Program-made: the position numbers and the translations under genes | In this document: piece by piece, positions 45,039 to 52,993 of the stretch | How positions within the stretch are numbered: the stretch's first letter is position 1 | Layout of the letters: every line of letters starts with the position of its first letter | Notes under the pieces: model-generated | The model's database searches: none | What the model saw: only the letters and a program-made list of their open reading frames with translations | Told to the model about the DNA's origin: nothing | Assembly: GCF_018613715.1 (NCBI RefSeq) | Contig: NZ_JAGGPT010000007.1 | Coordinates: forward strand, 1 to 64,000 | From: Chryseobacterium sp. ISL-6 | Lineage (GTDB): Bacteria; Bacteroidota; Bacteroidia; Flavobacteriales; Weeksellaceae | DNA: 64,000 nt | Reading direction: 5' to 3'

Positions 45039-46097
45039 ATGATAACGTTCGTCAGAAAACAATGGAAGCAGATACTGATCATTCTGATGGTTTACACGCT
45101 ATGGAGTCTGGCGGCATTTTTATTTTTGATCAGATTGCAGGGATTGGAGACGACCCTTAAACAATTTGGAACAGGCAAAATGCTTTACATCAATTTTATC
45201 CACACTATTGTTAAAGGCACTATTGTATATTATATCCTTATTTATCATCTGGCCATTCCTTTAATAAAAACCAGGAAATGGAAAAAAATACTTTTACAGG
45301 TGATCCTGTTTTTCATCGCATTAACTGCTTATGAATATGTATGGAATTTTAATATCCAGGGTTCAAAACCCACCGACGCCGGCTACGTGACACCGAATGT
45401 ATTTTTTCTCACTGCCGCATTGCTTGATGTAGTTATTATAATGATATCTGTTTTCTTTGCCACTTTAATAACTTCCAATGAGATGCGTAAACATAAAGAA
45501 GAACTTGAAAAGGAAAAATTGAAAGCTGAACTGGCTGCTATAAAATACCAGATCAATCCTCATTTTCTCTTTAATTCATTAAGTTTTATTTATACAAAAA
45601 CAATTAAAACAAGCCCGGAAGCAGCTCATACCGTACACCTGCTTTCAGAAATTATGAGCTATGCCCTGGACGATTGGGATGAACTTGGAACTGTACCTCT
45701 GGCATTGGAAATTGACCATATGAAAAAAGTAATAGAAATGAATCAGATCCGGTTCAATCATATGCTGAAAGTGAAATATCATGAAAATATTGAAACAGAT
45801 GATGCCTATGTATCTTATGTTCCCACTTTAGCTTTCGTTACATTGGTAGAAAATGCTTTTAAACATGGGGAATTAAATGATGAAAAAAACAAGGTAACTA
45901 TAGAGCTGGAAGCTACCAAAAGTAAAATCTACTTCCTGGTTAGCAATAAAAAGAAAAATGGACCAAAAGAACCTTCAAAAGGAATAGGATTAAGTAACGT
46001 CCGACAGCGACTGGAACTGATGTATGGTATCAAACATTCGTTTACCATCAAAGAAGATGAGAACTATTATTTAAATGAAATAACCATAAATCTTTAG
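45039..46097 (+). CDS. Sensor histidine kinase, LytS/His_kinase family
   Basis: 352 residues. Four membrane helices lie at about 12-30, 44-66, 80-98 and 116-142 with little periplasmic sequence, so the signal is likely read in the membrane. A short coiled coil (MRKHKEELEKEKLKAELAAI) leads to His175 in QINPHFLFNSLSF, the phosphorylated histidine, and to the ATP site LVENAFKHGE and GIGLSNVRQRLELMYG. It ends 3 bases before the LytTR regulator gene. Confidence 0.92.
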   Translation: MITFVRKQWKQILIILMVYTLWSLAAFLFLIRLQGLETTLKQFGTGKMLYINFIHTIVKGTIVYYILIYHLAIPLIKTRKWKKILLQVILFFIALTAYEYVWNFNIQGSKPTDAGYVTPNVFFLTAALLDVVIIMISVFFATLITSNEMRKHKEELEKEKLKAELAAIKYQINPHFLFNSLSFIYTKTIKTSPEAAHTVHLLSEIMSYALDDWDELGTVPLALEIDHMKKVIEMNQIRFNHMLKVKYHENIETDDAYVSYVPTLAFVTLVENAFKHGELNDEKNKVTIELEATKSKIYFLVSNKKKNGPKEPSKGIGLSNVRQRLELMYGIKHSFTIKEDENYYLNEITINL

Positions 46098-46100
46098 ATC

Positions 46101-46847
46101 ATGATCAATTGTATTGTTGTAGATGACGAAGCCCACGCTATAGAATTACTGACCCTTCATATTGAACAAACCCCCTTTTTAAAGCTGGTAGGTTCCGCAA
46201 TGAATCCGGCAGAAGCGCTACAGCTTTTGAATACAACCGATGTAGATCTTATTTTTCTGGATATCCAGATGCCGGGAATGTCCGGTGTTGAATTTCTACC
46301 CTTACTGAACGATAGGTATAAGGTTATACTAACGACAGCTTTCAGAGAATATGCCCTTGACGGATTTGATCACAACGTTGTAGATTATCTCCTGAAGCCC
46401 ATTTTCTTTCCAAGATTTCTAAAGGCTGTACAGCGCGTGCAAGAAGGTATTTCTTCCCCTAAAAAAGAAATGGAAGATGATTTCATCATGGTGAAAACAG
46501 AATATAAAGGGAAATTGCTAAAGATCAAGATCCAGGATATTATTTATATCGAAGGAAAAGGAAAATACGTTTGCTTTCATACTAAGGATGGAGAACAGGT
46601 AATGGCTCTTCTTAATATTGGCGGGCTAGAAAATAAACTACCCGGTGACCGTTTTTTACGTATCCATAAATCCTTTATTATTGCCATTCCTTTTATCATG
46701 ATGATCCATGGAAATCTGGTACAATTAGAGTTCACCAAAAACCAGATTCCCATTGGCCAGACCTACCGTGATAATTTTATGGGACAAATGCTCAACAAAG
46801 TAATCACCAATAAAAAAGACGAAGGTGAACAAGAGCCTAATAATTAA
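46101..46847 (+). CDS. LytTR-family response regulator
   Basis: 248 residues. The receiver domain has Asp8/Asp9, phospho-acceptor Asp54 (FLDIQMPG) and Lys97 (LLKPIFF). The C-terminal LytTR domain runs from about 130 (DDFIMVKTEYKGKLLKIKIQDIIYIEGKGKYV) to 235 (FLRIHKSFIIA). Partner of the kinase directly upstream. The candidate target is the direct repeat at 44590-44622. Directly downstream lies a lipoprotein gene that may belong to the same regulon. Confidence 0.94.
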   Translation: MINCIVVDDEAHAIELLTLHIEQTPFLKLVGSAMNPAEALQLLNTTDVDLIFLDIQMPGMSGVEFLPLLNDRYKVILTTAFREYALDGFDHNVVDYLLKPIFFPRFLKAVQRVQEGISSPKKEMEDDFIMVKTEYKGKLLKIKIQDIIYIEGKGKYVCFHTKDGEQVMALLNIGGLENKLPGDRFLRIHKSFIIAIPFIMMIHGNLVQLEFTKNQIPIGQTYRDNFMGQMLNKVITNKKDEGEQEPNN

Positions 46848-46901
46848 TATCTATTTCAAAACATATTTAAAAACCAAACAATTAAATTATAAACAAAAAA
46901 A

Positions 46902-47303
46902 ATGCGAAAATCATTATTTATCCAATCCGTTGGAATTTTAGCCCTTTCAGTGGCAACATCATGTGCACCCTCTTACTTTGGAAAAACCTACGCTCCTACT
47001 CAAAACGTAGATGTTTATTTCGCTGCGGGAGATGTAAAAAGAGAGCACGAAACTATGGGGACAACAGAAATAGACCAGGGATTCAGTTCTATGGATAAGA
47101 TGCAGCAGAAAGCCATTGAGCTTGGAAAAGCCCGAGGTGCTGACGGTGTCATTATGAAACTGACAGAAGAAGTTACGGGAAGCTCTAAGAGCGATTTTGG
47201 AAATGTAAAAAAAGGCAGCAAAAACGATACGTATAGTGGCGGATCTGTCACCACCAATATGAAAGTAAAAAAAATACAGGCCACTTTTATCAAATATAAA
47301 TAG
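46902..47303 (+). CDS. Lipoprotein of unknown function
   Basis: 133 residues. Signal peptide with lipobox (LSVATSC, lipidated Cys21). The mature part has a small alpha/beta pattern (VDVYFAAGDVKREHETMGTTEID, AIELGKARGADGVIMKLTEE) that recalls YbjQ/DUF74-like or similar short domains of bacterial lipoproteins, and a Gly/Ser/Lys-rich tail. It lies 54 bases after the LytTR gene on the same strand. Function unknown. Confidence 0.7.
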   Translation: MRKSLFIQSVGILALSVATSCAPSYFGKTYAPTQNVDVYFAAGDVKREHETMGTTEIDQGFSSMDKMQQKAIELGKARGADGVIMKLTEEVTGSSKSDFGNVKKGSKNDTYSGGSVTTNMKVKKIQATFIKYK

Positions 47304-47602
47304 GATCTTTAAAACTTATTTAAGGCAGCTTTTCTGACTTCTGTCGCAGATCATATTCTACTGTTAACTGCAAATTTCATCTGTTTTTCAATCATTTCAA
47401 CATCATTTTAATAGCTTGTCATATAGCTATTGGAAAGCTATGTGTCATAATCAAATATCAATCCCCGAAAAATAGATTTGAAAATATCAGAAGTCAGTTA
47501 AGCCTGCTGATTATATCCAATACAACCTGTAATTATTAAAAAATCAATCTATCTTATTATTGAAATAGTCGTGTTTATTATGAACAATTCAGATTGTTTT
47601 TA

Positions 47603-47626
47603 TCCGGAGTCAAAAGTGGCTTCGGA
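47603..47626 (+). terminator. Rho-independent terminator
   Basis: 9-base-pair stem with two G.T pairs (47603-47611 with 47618-47626), 6-base loop, then TTTTTTC. Confidence 0.65.
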
Positions 47627-47726
47627 TTTTTTCAACTAAGAAACAAGCTTCTTTTAATTCAAAAAATATTATAAAAAATCGAGGAATAACTTCGTTTTCT
47701 TACAATTTACATCCTCTCTAAATCGG

Positions 47727-47734
47727 TAGATTTG
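47727..47734 (+). promoter_or_regulatory. -7 element TAGATTTG
   Basis: Exact TAnnTTTG, 30 bases before the SRPBCC gene start. Confidence 0.5.
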
Positions 47735-47764
47735 TTTATCAAAATATTCTAAAAAAATATCATC

Positions 47765-48289
47765 ATGAAAAAGATTCTTTTAAGTATTCTTGCTTTAGTA
47801 GCTGCATTAGTTCTCATAATTGGTATCCTTGAGCTTACCAGTAATTATAAAGTTACGGAAGATATTAACCGGAATGCACCCGTAAAAACCCAACAGCAGA
47901 TCGTCATTCATGCTTCTGCGGAAAAAATATATAAAATTATGAGTGATGTCAATCACTGGTCCAGTTGGAATAAAGATATTCAGGATCCGGTAATGAATGT
48001 TCCTTTCCAAAAAGGCAACAGCTTCGACTGGAAAAGTGGTGGCCTTACCATTCGATCAACTTTACATACCACAATTCCGTACCGAAAAATAGGATGGTCC
48101 GGACCCGCTTTCGGCGCTTTTGCAATCCACAACTGGATGTTGGTTCCCAATGGTGATTATACAACAGTAATTGTGGATGAAAGTATGGAAGGATGGCTGG
48201 TTTCTATGATGCACAAAAAGTTCCAGAGCCATCTTGAACAGTCATTACAAGTATGGCTGAAAGACTTAAAAACTGAAGCTGAGAAATAA
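47765..48289 (+). CDS. SRPBCC-family protein
   Basis: 174 residues. An N-terminal membrane helix (ILLSILALVAALVLIIGILEL) anchors or exports it. The rest fits an SRPBCC/START-like hydrophobic-ligand fold: VIHASAEKIYKIMSDVNHWSSWNKDI is the typical polyketide-cyclase-like opening and the final helix is MHKKFQSHLEQSLQVWLKDLK. The ligand is unknown. It is monocistronic with its own -7 box. Confidence 0.85.
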   Translation: MKKILLSILALVAALVLIIGILELTSNYKVTEDINRNAPVKTQQQIVIHASAEKIYKIMSDVNHWSSWNKDIQDPVMNVPFQKGNSFDWKSGGLTIRSTLHTTIPYRKIGWSGPAFGAFAIHNWMLVPNGDYTTVIVDESMEGWLVSMMHKKFQSHLEQSLQVWLKDLKTEAEK

Positions 48290-48369
48290 ATAATTCATCT
48301 AAAAAGGGATAATAATTAATAAATATATTATTAGTAATTGTAATCCTAAAATTTAAAATTAAAATTTTG

Positions 48370-48442
48370 TACTTTTATAGTCTAATAACCTGTGTTATTA
48401 CAATCTCAACAGTTTATTAACCTCTCGTTCACGCGGGAGGTT
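48370..48442 (+). ncRNA. Candidate small RNA ending in a hairpin terminator
   Basis: TACTTTTA (48370-48377), a near match to the -7 consensus, is followed 41 bases later by a 9-base-pair stem (48419-48427 with 48434-48442, one G.T) and TTTATTT. No reading frame lies between. A similar layout occurs at 62107-62201. Could instead be the tail of the SRPBCC transcript. Confidence 0.3.
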
Positions 48443-48490
48443 TTATTTAAAAAAAGATTTCTTGTTAGTTTTACAACTGGAAAAGTTGAG

Positions 48491-48510
48491 ACCTCTCAGA
48501 ACTGAGAGGT
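48491..48510 (+). terminator. Rho-independent terminator
   Basis: 9-base-pair stem ACCTCTCAG/CTGAGAGGT with 2-base loop and TTTTTTAT. The stem starts like that of the hairpin at 48419 (ACCTCTC). Confidence 0.75.
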
Positions 48511-48559
48511 TTTTTTATCAACTCTTATTTTTGCTTATTAAATAACCCGTTTCTTAATT

Positions 48560-48952
48560 TTATATCCATTCTTCCAGCAAATGATACCAACTGATGCTGT
48601 TATCAGAATGTAATAAAAATACAGCAGATGCCTTTCTGGTATTTATTTCTCCATCAGCATTTTGTTTTTCTACATATTCTGCCAAAGCATGTTGTCCTGA
48701 AAGTTGAATATTAATCTCAGAAACCTTAATCTCCATTTCTGAAAACCTTCCAAAAGCATCAGGTAACCAATTTACCAAACCTTCATAATCCAGTTCATTT
48801 CCCCTACTCCCTTTCATTCGGAAATAAGGATGAAAATCCTTCAACATAGCTGACAGCAATGCTTCTTTATCCGGTGTATTTCCTTTGAACCAATTTTCAA
48901 TTTTCTCATGAAAATCCAAAATCTCTTTCTTTACTAAATCTTTTTTATCCAT
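48560..48952 (-). CDS. NTF2-like/DUF4440-type protein
   Basis: 130 residues, cytoplasmic. IENWFKGNTPDKEALLSAMLKDFHPYFRMKG, the strand LSGQHALAEYVEKQN and the ending AVFLLHSDNSISWYHLLEEWI fit an NTF2-like cone fold (SnoaL/DUF4440 class). No catalytic residues can be assigned. Its first 19 bases overlap the end of the MFS gene (48934-48952), so it is translated in the same operon. Confidence 0.65.
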   Translation of the reverse strand: MDKKDLVKKEILDFHEKIENWFKGNTPDKEALLSAMLKDFHPYFRMKGSRGNELDYEGLVNWLPDAFGRFSEMEIKVSEINIQLSGQHALAEYVEKQNADGEINTRKASAVFLLHSDNSISWYHLLEEWI

Positions 48953-50331
48953 TTCTTTTTATGTTGTTTCGAATAATTAAATGCAATGATCAAACCCAGG
49001 ATCTGAAAACCTCCAATAGCAGAAAGAGCAATAACAATCGCATCAGACATCTGAGTTGTTTCTGCAATTGAGAAAAAAAGTGAACCAATAACTGCACCTC
49101 CAAGAACACTCCCTATCTGAATAGCAGTGCTTACAACTCCTGAAGCCTGTCCGGCTTCATTAGCAGCAATATCCGACATCACATTCTTGAGCATTGCAGG
49201 CATAACTGTTCCATGCCCTGATCCTGCTATCAATAATGCCAGATAAACACAAAGTCCCGGTTCGGCATCCCAATAGAACATAAAAGCCGATAAGAATATC
49301 CCAATAATCAACAAAAGTAAACCTGCTTTAGTGAGGCTAATACTGCTTGCATTTATTTTAGTACTGATTAATGGAGCCACAAAAAAACCTATTCCATAAG
49401 GTAAAATCGCCAATCCTGTATCTAGCGAAGACCACAATAAATACTTTTGAAGATAGAACGGATAACAAATAAAAAGTCCTGCCGTAAAATTGTAGATTAA
49501 AATAATACAAAGACCCAGACTAAATGTTTTGTTCTTCAGAAGACCTGTATAGATTAACGGCGTTTTTCCTGATCGCTCCAAACGGGATTCATATTTAATG
49601 AAAATATAAAAAAACAGCAATCCTAAAATTATCATCATAAAAATCCAGATCGGCCAGTCTGAATTATTTCCTTCTATCAGAGGATATATAACACATAACA
49701 AGGCGCCAATAATAAGAAGAATTCCTATAAAATCTATATTTGTTTTTTTCTCGGATCTGGTTTCCTGAAGGACCTTTGACACTCCAATAATACAGATCAC
49801 AGCCACAGGAATATTAATTAAGAATACAGACTGCCACGTAAATCCAAACAGCTGAAGTTTAAGGAGTATCCCACCAAGCAACTGTCCCATAATCGCAGCA
49901 AAACCAAAAACAGAACCAAATATTCCGATCGCTTTAATCTGTTCTGTGGAGGGAAATATCACTCTTATATTTGCCAATGCTTGTGGAGCCAGCATTGCAG
50001 CACCTACCCCCTGTAAGATCCTGAACCCTATTAAAAAATAGATTGTCGGTGAAAAAGCACATCCCGCTGAAGCAATCATAAAGACATAGAGACCTATAAT
50101 AAACATCTTTTTCCTTCCAAAAATATCACCAAATCGTCCGCCACAAACTACTAATGCAGCATACGTTAATCCATAAGCAGCAATTACCATTTGTAAAGAA
50201 GCATTACTTGCATTAAAATCACTTCGGATCGCAGGCAGTGCAATGTTGACAATAAAATAATCAAGAGGTGAAAGGAAAGCTCCCATCGTAAGGAAACCTA
50301 ATGCCCGCCATCTTTCTTTACTATATTCCAT
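48934..50331 (-). CDS. MFS transporter, DHA2 (EmrB/QacA-like)
   Basis: 465 residues (ATG 50331; an upstream in-frame start at 50370 would add 13 residues and is less likely). About 14 membrane helices. LSPLDYFIVNIALPAI in helix 1 and GGRFGDIFGRKKMF (motif A) mark the DHA2 14-helix drug:proton antiporters, and GVGAAMLAPQAL fits motif C-like helix 5. It is divergent from an AraC regulator across an 83-base gap, a classic regulator/exporter pair. Confidence 0.88.
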   Translation of the reverse strand: MEYSKERWRALGFLTMGAFLSPLDYFIVNIALPAIRSDFNASNASLQMVIAAYGLTYAALVVCGGRFGDIFGRKKMFIIGLYVFMIASAGCAFSPTIYFLIGFRILQGVGAAMLAPQALANIRVIFPSTEQIKAIGIFGSVFGFAAIMGQLLGGILLKLQLFGFTWQSVFLINIPVAVICIIGVSKVLQETRSEKKTNIDFIGILLIIGALLCVIYPLIEGNNSDWPIWIFMMIILGLLFFYIFIKYESRLERSGKTPLIYTGLLKNKTFSLGLCIILIYNFTAGLFICYPFYLQKYLLWSSLDTGLAILPYGIGFFVAPLISTKINASSISLTKAGLLLLIIGIFLSAFMFYWDAEPGLCVYLALLIAGSGHGTVMPAMLKNVMSDIAANEAGQASGVVSTAIQIGSVLGGAVIGSLFFSIAETTQMSDAIVIALSAIGGFQILGLIIAFNYSKQHKKKWIKKI

Positions 50332-50371
50332 TCTAAAATTCTTACAGCAAAGAAACCATAATAAATACACG

Positions 50372-50379
50372 TATATTTG
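50372..50379 (+). promoter_or_regulatory. -7 element TATATTTG for the AraC gene
   Basis: Exact TAnnTTTG, 35 bases before the ATG at 50415, within the divergent gap shared with the MFS gene. Confidence 0.5.
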
Positions 50380-50414
50380 TACAATTAAAGGTTTATTATG
50401 TAAGATTAAATACC

Positions 50415-51260
50415 ATGAGCAGAGAAGGAATCGATATATTTTCAGTACAGGAAAAAGAGCTTAATGATCAGACATTTTCAGTAAATTCCAGGCAGTCCTT
50501 TACCATAGTTTTTATTAAAGCGGGAAAAGGATCTGTAAACGTAGATGAACACCATTATGACTTTAAAACCGGTAAATTTTTCCTATTGAATACCTCGTTG
50601 ATTTATCATTTTTATGCTCAAAAGGCCAGTTTAATTGTCATTCAATGTCCGCTTCATTTTATTGACCAGATCAGAACTGAGGCAGACCGTATTGAAACCT
50701 GTGAAAATCTGAATAAACTGAATTACATTTCTAATAATTATCACAGCAAGGCCGGCTGCATTTTCCGCAATAATGAAGATCTCCAGTTTGCTACACTTTT
50801 AATCTATAATATACTGAGAGAATACAGATCTATATCCAACAAAGATTATCTCATTATCCAGCAATCCATTTCCATTCTCCTTAATCTTGTGGCCCGGAAT
50901 CTCATATTGAGCGACACTAAAGAAGTAAACGAAAACAGCACTGAGTTCCTGGTTATGAAAATCATTAGCTATGTTCAACAGCATATTAAAGATCCTGAGA
51001 AAACAAAAGTCACTGTTATCGCTCAACAATTCGACCTTTCTAAAACTTATTTCGGTGAATTTTTTAAAAAAAATGTGGGTGTTGCCTATCAGTCATATCT
51101 ACTTGAATATCGTTTGAAACTGGTCGACACCCGCTTAAAATTCAGTACGATGAGATTAAAAGAAATTGCTGCTGAATTTAGTTTCAATGATGAAAGTCAT
51201 CTGTCTAAAACATTTAAAAAACACAGAGGATTAAGTCCTTCAGAGTACAGAAAAAGTTAA
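50415..51260 (+). CDS. AraC-family transcriptional regulator
   Basis: 281 residues. N-terminal cupin (FTIVFIKAGKGSVNVDEHHYDFKTGKFFLLNT), C-terminal double HTH (VTVIAQQFDLSKTYFGEFFKKNVG and RLKEIAAEFSFNDESHLSKTFKKHRGLSPSEYRK). It lies divergently from the DHA2 exporter and probably controls it and itself from the shared gap. Confidence 0.92.
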   Translation: MSREGIDIFSVQEKELNDQTFSVNSRQSFTIVFIKAGKGSVNVDEHHYDFKTGKFFLLNTSLIYHFYAQKASLIVIQCPLHFIDQIRTEADRIETCENLNKLNYISNNYHSKAGCIFRNNEDLQFATLLIYNILREYRSISNKDYLIIQQSISILLNLVARNLILSDTKEVNENSTEFLVMKIISYVQQHIKDPEKTKVTVIAQQFDLSKTYFGEFFKKNVGVAYQSYLLEYRLKLVDTRLKFSTMRLKEIAAEFSFNDESHLSKTFKKHRGLSPSEYRKS

Positions 51261-51276
51261 AACACAGAAAATAAAA

Positions 51277-51308
51277 AGCCTTAAACTTCCGTAAAGTTGT
51301 TTAAGGCT
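51277..51308 (-). terminator. Terminator between convergent AraC and Crp-type genes
   Basis: 10-base-pair stem AGCCTTAAAC/GTTTAAGGCT. On the minus strand it is followed by TTTTTATTTT, so it serves the Crp-type gene best. Confidence 0.7.
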
Positions 51309-51380
51309 GTTCTCATACTAGCTAGTAAGCTCTCACATTGTAATAGAATTCATGGTTTTGATGGTTTCAATTCTTTAGCA

Positions 51381-51977
51381 CTAATAGTATATTTTACCGT
51401 GTTCGATCTTTAACGTTTTTTCATTTTCCATTTTTTTAACCGTTCGTATAACGGTTTCTACCCGTAGGCCAGTCAGATTAGCAATTTGTTTCCGGGTAAG
51501 TGGAACCTGAAAAGAATAAGGTCCATTGTCAGAGGTATCTCCTTTTAAATATTCAATTATGGTTTTAATTTTAAAAGAAGGATCTGTAGCCGAAATATTG
51601 AAGAGCATTATATATTTATAATAAAGTCTGTCGGCAAGACATCTGAACATATTTAAAGACAGTTCCTGGTTTTGGTTTAATAAATTGAAAAAATCAACTT
51701 TTGACAATTTCAATATTTTACATTTGGTTTTAGCGACAGCACTCATTGGATAAGGCTTTTCATTAAACAATAAAGATTCACCAAAACTTTGACCGGCGGA
51801 AAGAATATTTTGTGTAAATTCTTTTCCATCCTCATGGTAATTGTTTAATTCGACAATACCATCTACAATCTGAAAATAGAATTTAGGCAGACCTCCTTCA
51901 TGAAAAATACTTTGATTGATATCATAATCTTCGTAGTCTGCACCGTAAGCTAATAGTTGATCTTCACTGATTATCAT
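51381..51977 (-). CDS. Crp/Fnr-family transcriptional regulator
   Basis: 198 residues. Cyclic-nucleotide-binding-like domain at 1-120 (LPKFYFQIVDGIVELNNYHEDGKEFTQNILSAGQSFGESLLF), dimer helix, then a winged HTH (LTRKQIANLTGLRVETVIRTVKKMENEKTLKI). There is no FNR-type N-terminal cysteine cluster. Ligand and targets are unknown; the nearest candidate targets are the SDR and FAD-dehydrogenase genes upstream on the same strand. Confidence 0.9.
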   Translation of the reverse strand: MIISEDQLLAYGADYEDYDINQSIFHEGGLPKFYFQIVDGIVELNNYHEDGKEFTQNILSAGQSFGESLLFNEKPYPMSAVAKTKCKILKLSKVDFFNLLNQNQELSLNMFRCLADRLYYKYIMLFNISATDPSFKIKTIIEYLKGDTSDNGPYSFQVPLTRKQIANLTGLRVETVIRTVKKMENEKTLKIEHGKIYY

Positions 51978-52170
51978 ATAAAAACTTTTTTAAGGTTAAG
52001 CGATGAATATCTTAGTAAAAATGGTACTAACTGCCGTACAAATACCGAGCCATATTTATTAATTTTTAAAGATAATTGCAATAATCATCATTAAAATATT
52101 AATTTTAATTAATAATTAGAGAAAAAAAGCAGTTTAATCTCAATGATATTTAATTTAGATTGAAAGAAAG

Positions 52171-52971
52171 CTAAACCACTTTTGCTTTACGGGTAATTTT
52201 CGCCAGCCAAGAGGGGAAAAATCTTTTAAGAAAAACTCCCATAACTTCCCTGCCTCCGATAGCTGACTGATATTTTTTCTTTTCTATAGCACTAAGCATC
52301 TTTCTTGCAAAAACATCAACAGGCATTCCTTTCTTAGTGGCATCATCCATTGTTCCCTGTACTGATCCGTCTCCTGTAACCGCATTAATTGAAATATTGG
52401 TTTGTATAAAGCCAGGGCAGATAATCGTGATAAGAACTTTATCTTTATACAGCTCAGCACGCAGGGAATCAAAAAAACCATGCAGTGCATGTTTTGCCCC
52501 ACAATAACCACTTCGCATTGGGGCTCCGAATACTCCCATCAGACTGGATACTACAACAATTTGTCCACCACCGTTTTTGATCATGTAGGGCAGCGTCGCC
52601 TTAGTAAGTGCCACTGTTCCGATATAATCAACCTCTATTAAATGTTTGTCCACTTCAATATTAGTTTCCATGGCTAAAGAACGTTGTGATAAGCCTGCAT
52701 TATTGATTAGGATATCAATGGTTCCGAATTTTTCAATTGCTTTTGCGGCAATAGCAGGCATATTTTTATAATCATAAAGATCTAATGGTAATATCACATA
52801 ACGATTTTGTGCCAATCCTATCTTTTGTGCAATTAACTCCAGCTGCTCCTCTTTTCTTGATGAAAGAATGATCCTTGCTGTCGTTTTTGCCAATTCAGTT
52901 ACGAGTGCTTCTCCTATTCCAGATGAAGCTCCTGTGATCCAGATTGTTTTATCATCAAAATAATTATCCAT
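52171..52971 (-). CDS. SDR-family oxidoreductase
   Basis: 266 residues from ATG 52971 (a GTG at 53010 would overlap the upstream gene and is less likely). TGASSGIG at 13-20, NNAGLSQRS, and the catalytic Ser/Tyr/Lys in VSSLMG and YCGAKHAL. The KHALHGFFDSLRAEL phrase is typical of DHRS7-like membrane-associated SDRs. It starts 22 bases after the FAD dehydrogenase gene and is probably cotranscribed; together they could oxidise and reduce a hydrophobic ketone or alcohol. Confidence 0.87.
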   Translation of the reverse strand: MDNYFDDKTIWITGASSGIGEALVTELAKTTARIILSSRKEEQLELIAQKIGLAQNRYVILPLDLYDYKNMPAIAAKAIEKFGTIDILINNAGLSQRSLAMETNIEVDKHLIEVDYIGTVALTKATLPYMIKNGGGQIVVVSSLMGVFGAPMRSGYCGAKHALHGFFDSLRAELYKDKVLITIICPGFIQTNISINAVTGDGSVQGTMDDATKKGMPVDVFARKMLSAIEKKKYQSAIGGREVMGVFLKRFFPSWLAKITRKAKVV

Positions 52972-52993
52972 ACCGATCTTATATTTTAAGTTT

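Larger units (their letters stand above)
47304..47764. other. 461-base intergenic stretch
   Basis: No gene found. It contains a short hairpin ATAGCT/AGCTAT near 47424-47442, a terminator at 47603-47626 about 300 bases after the lipoprotein gene, and the promoter of the next gene. The distance leaves room for a long 3' region or an unrecognised small RNA ending at that terminator. Confidence 0.4.
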
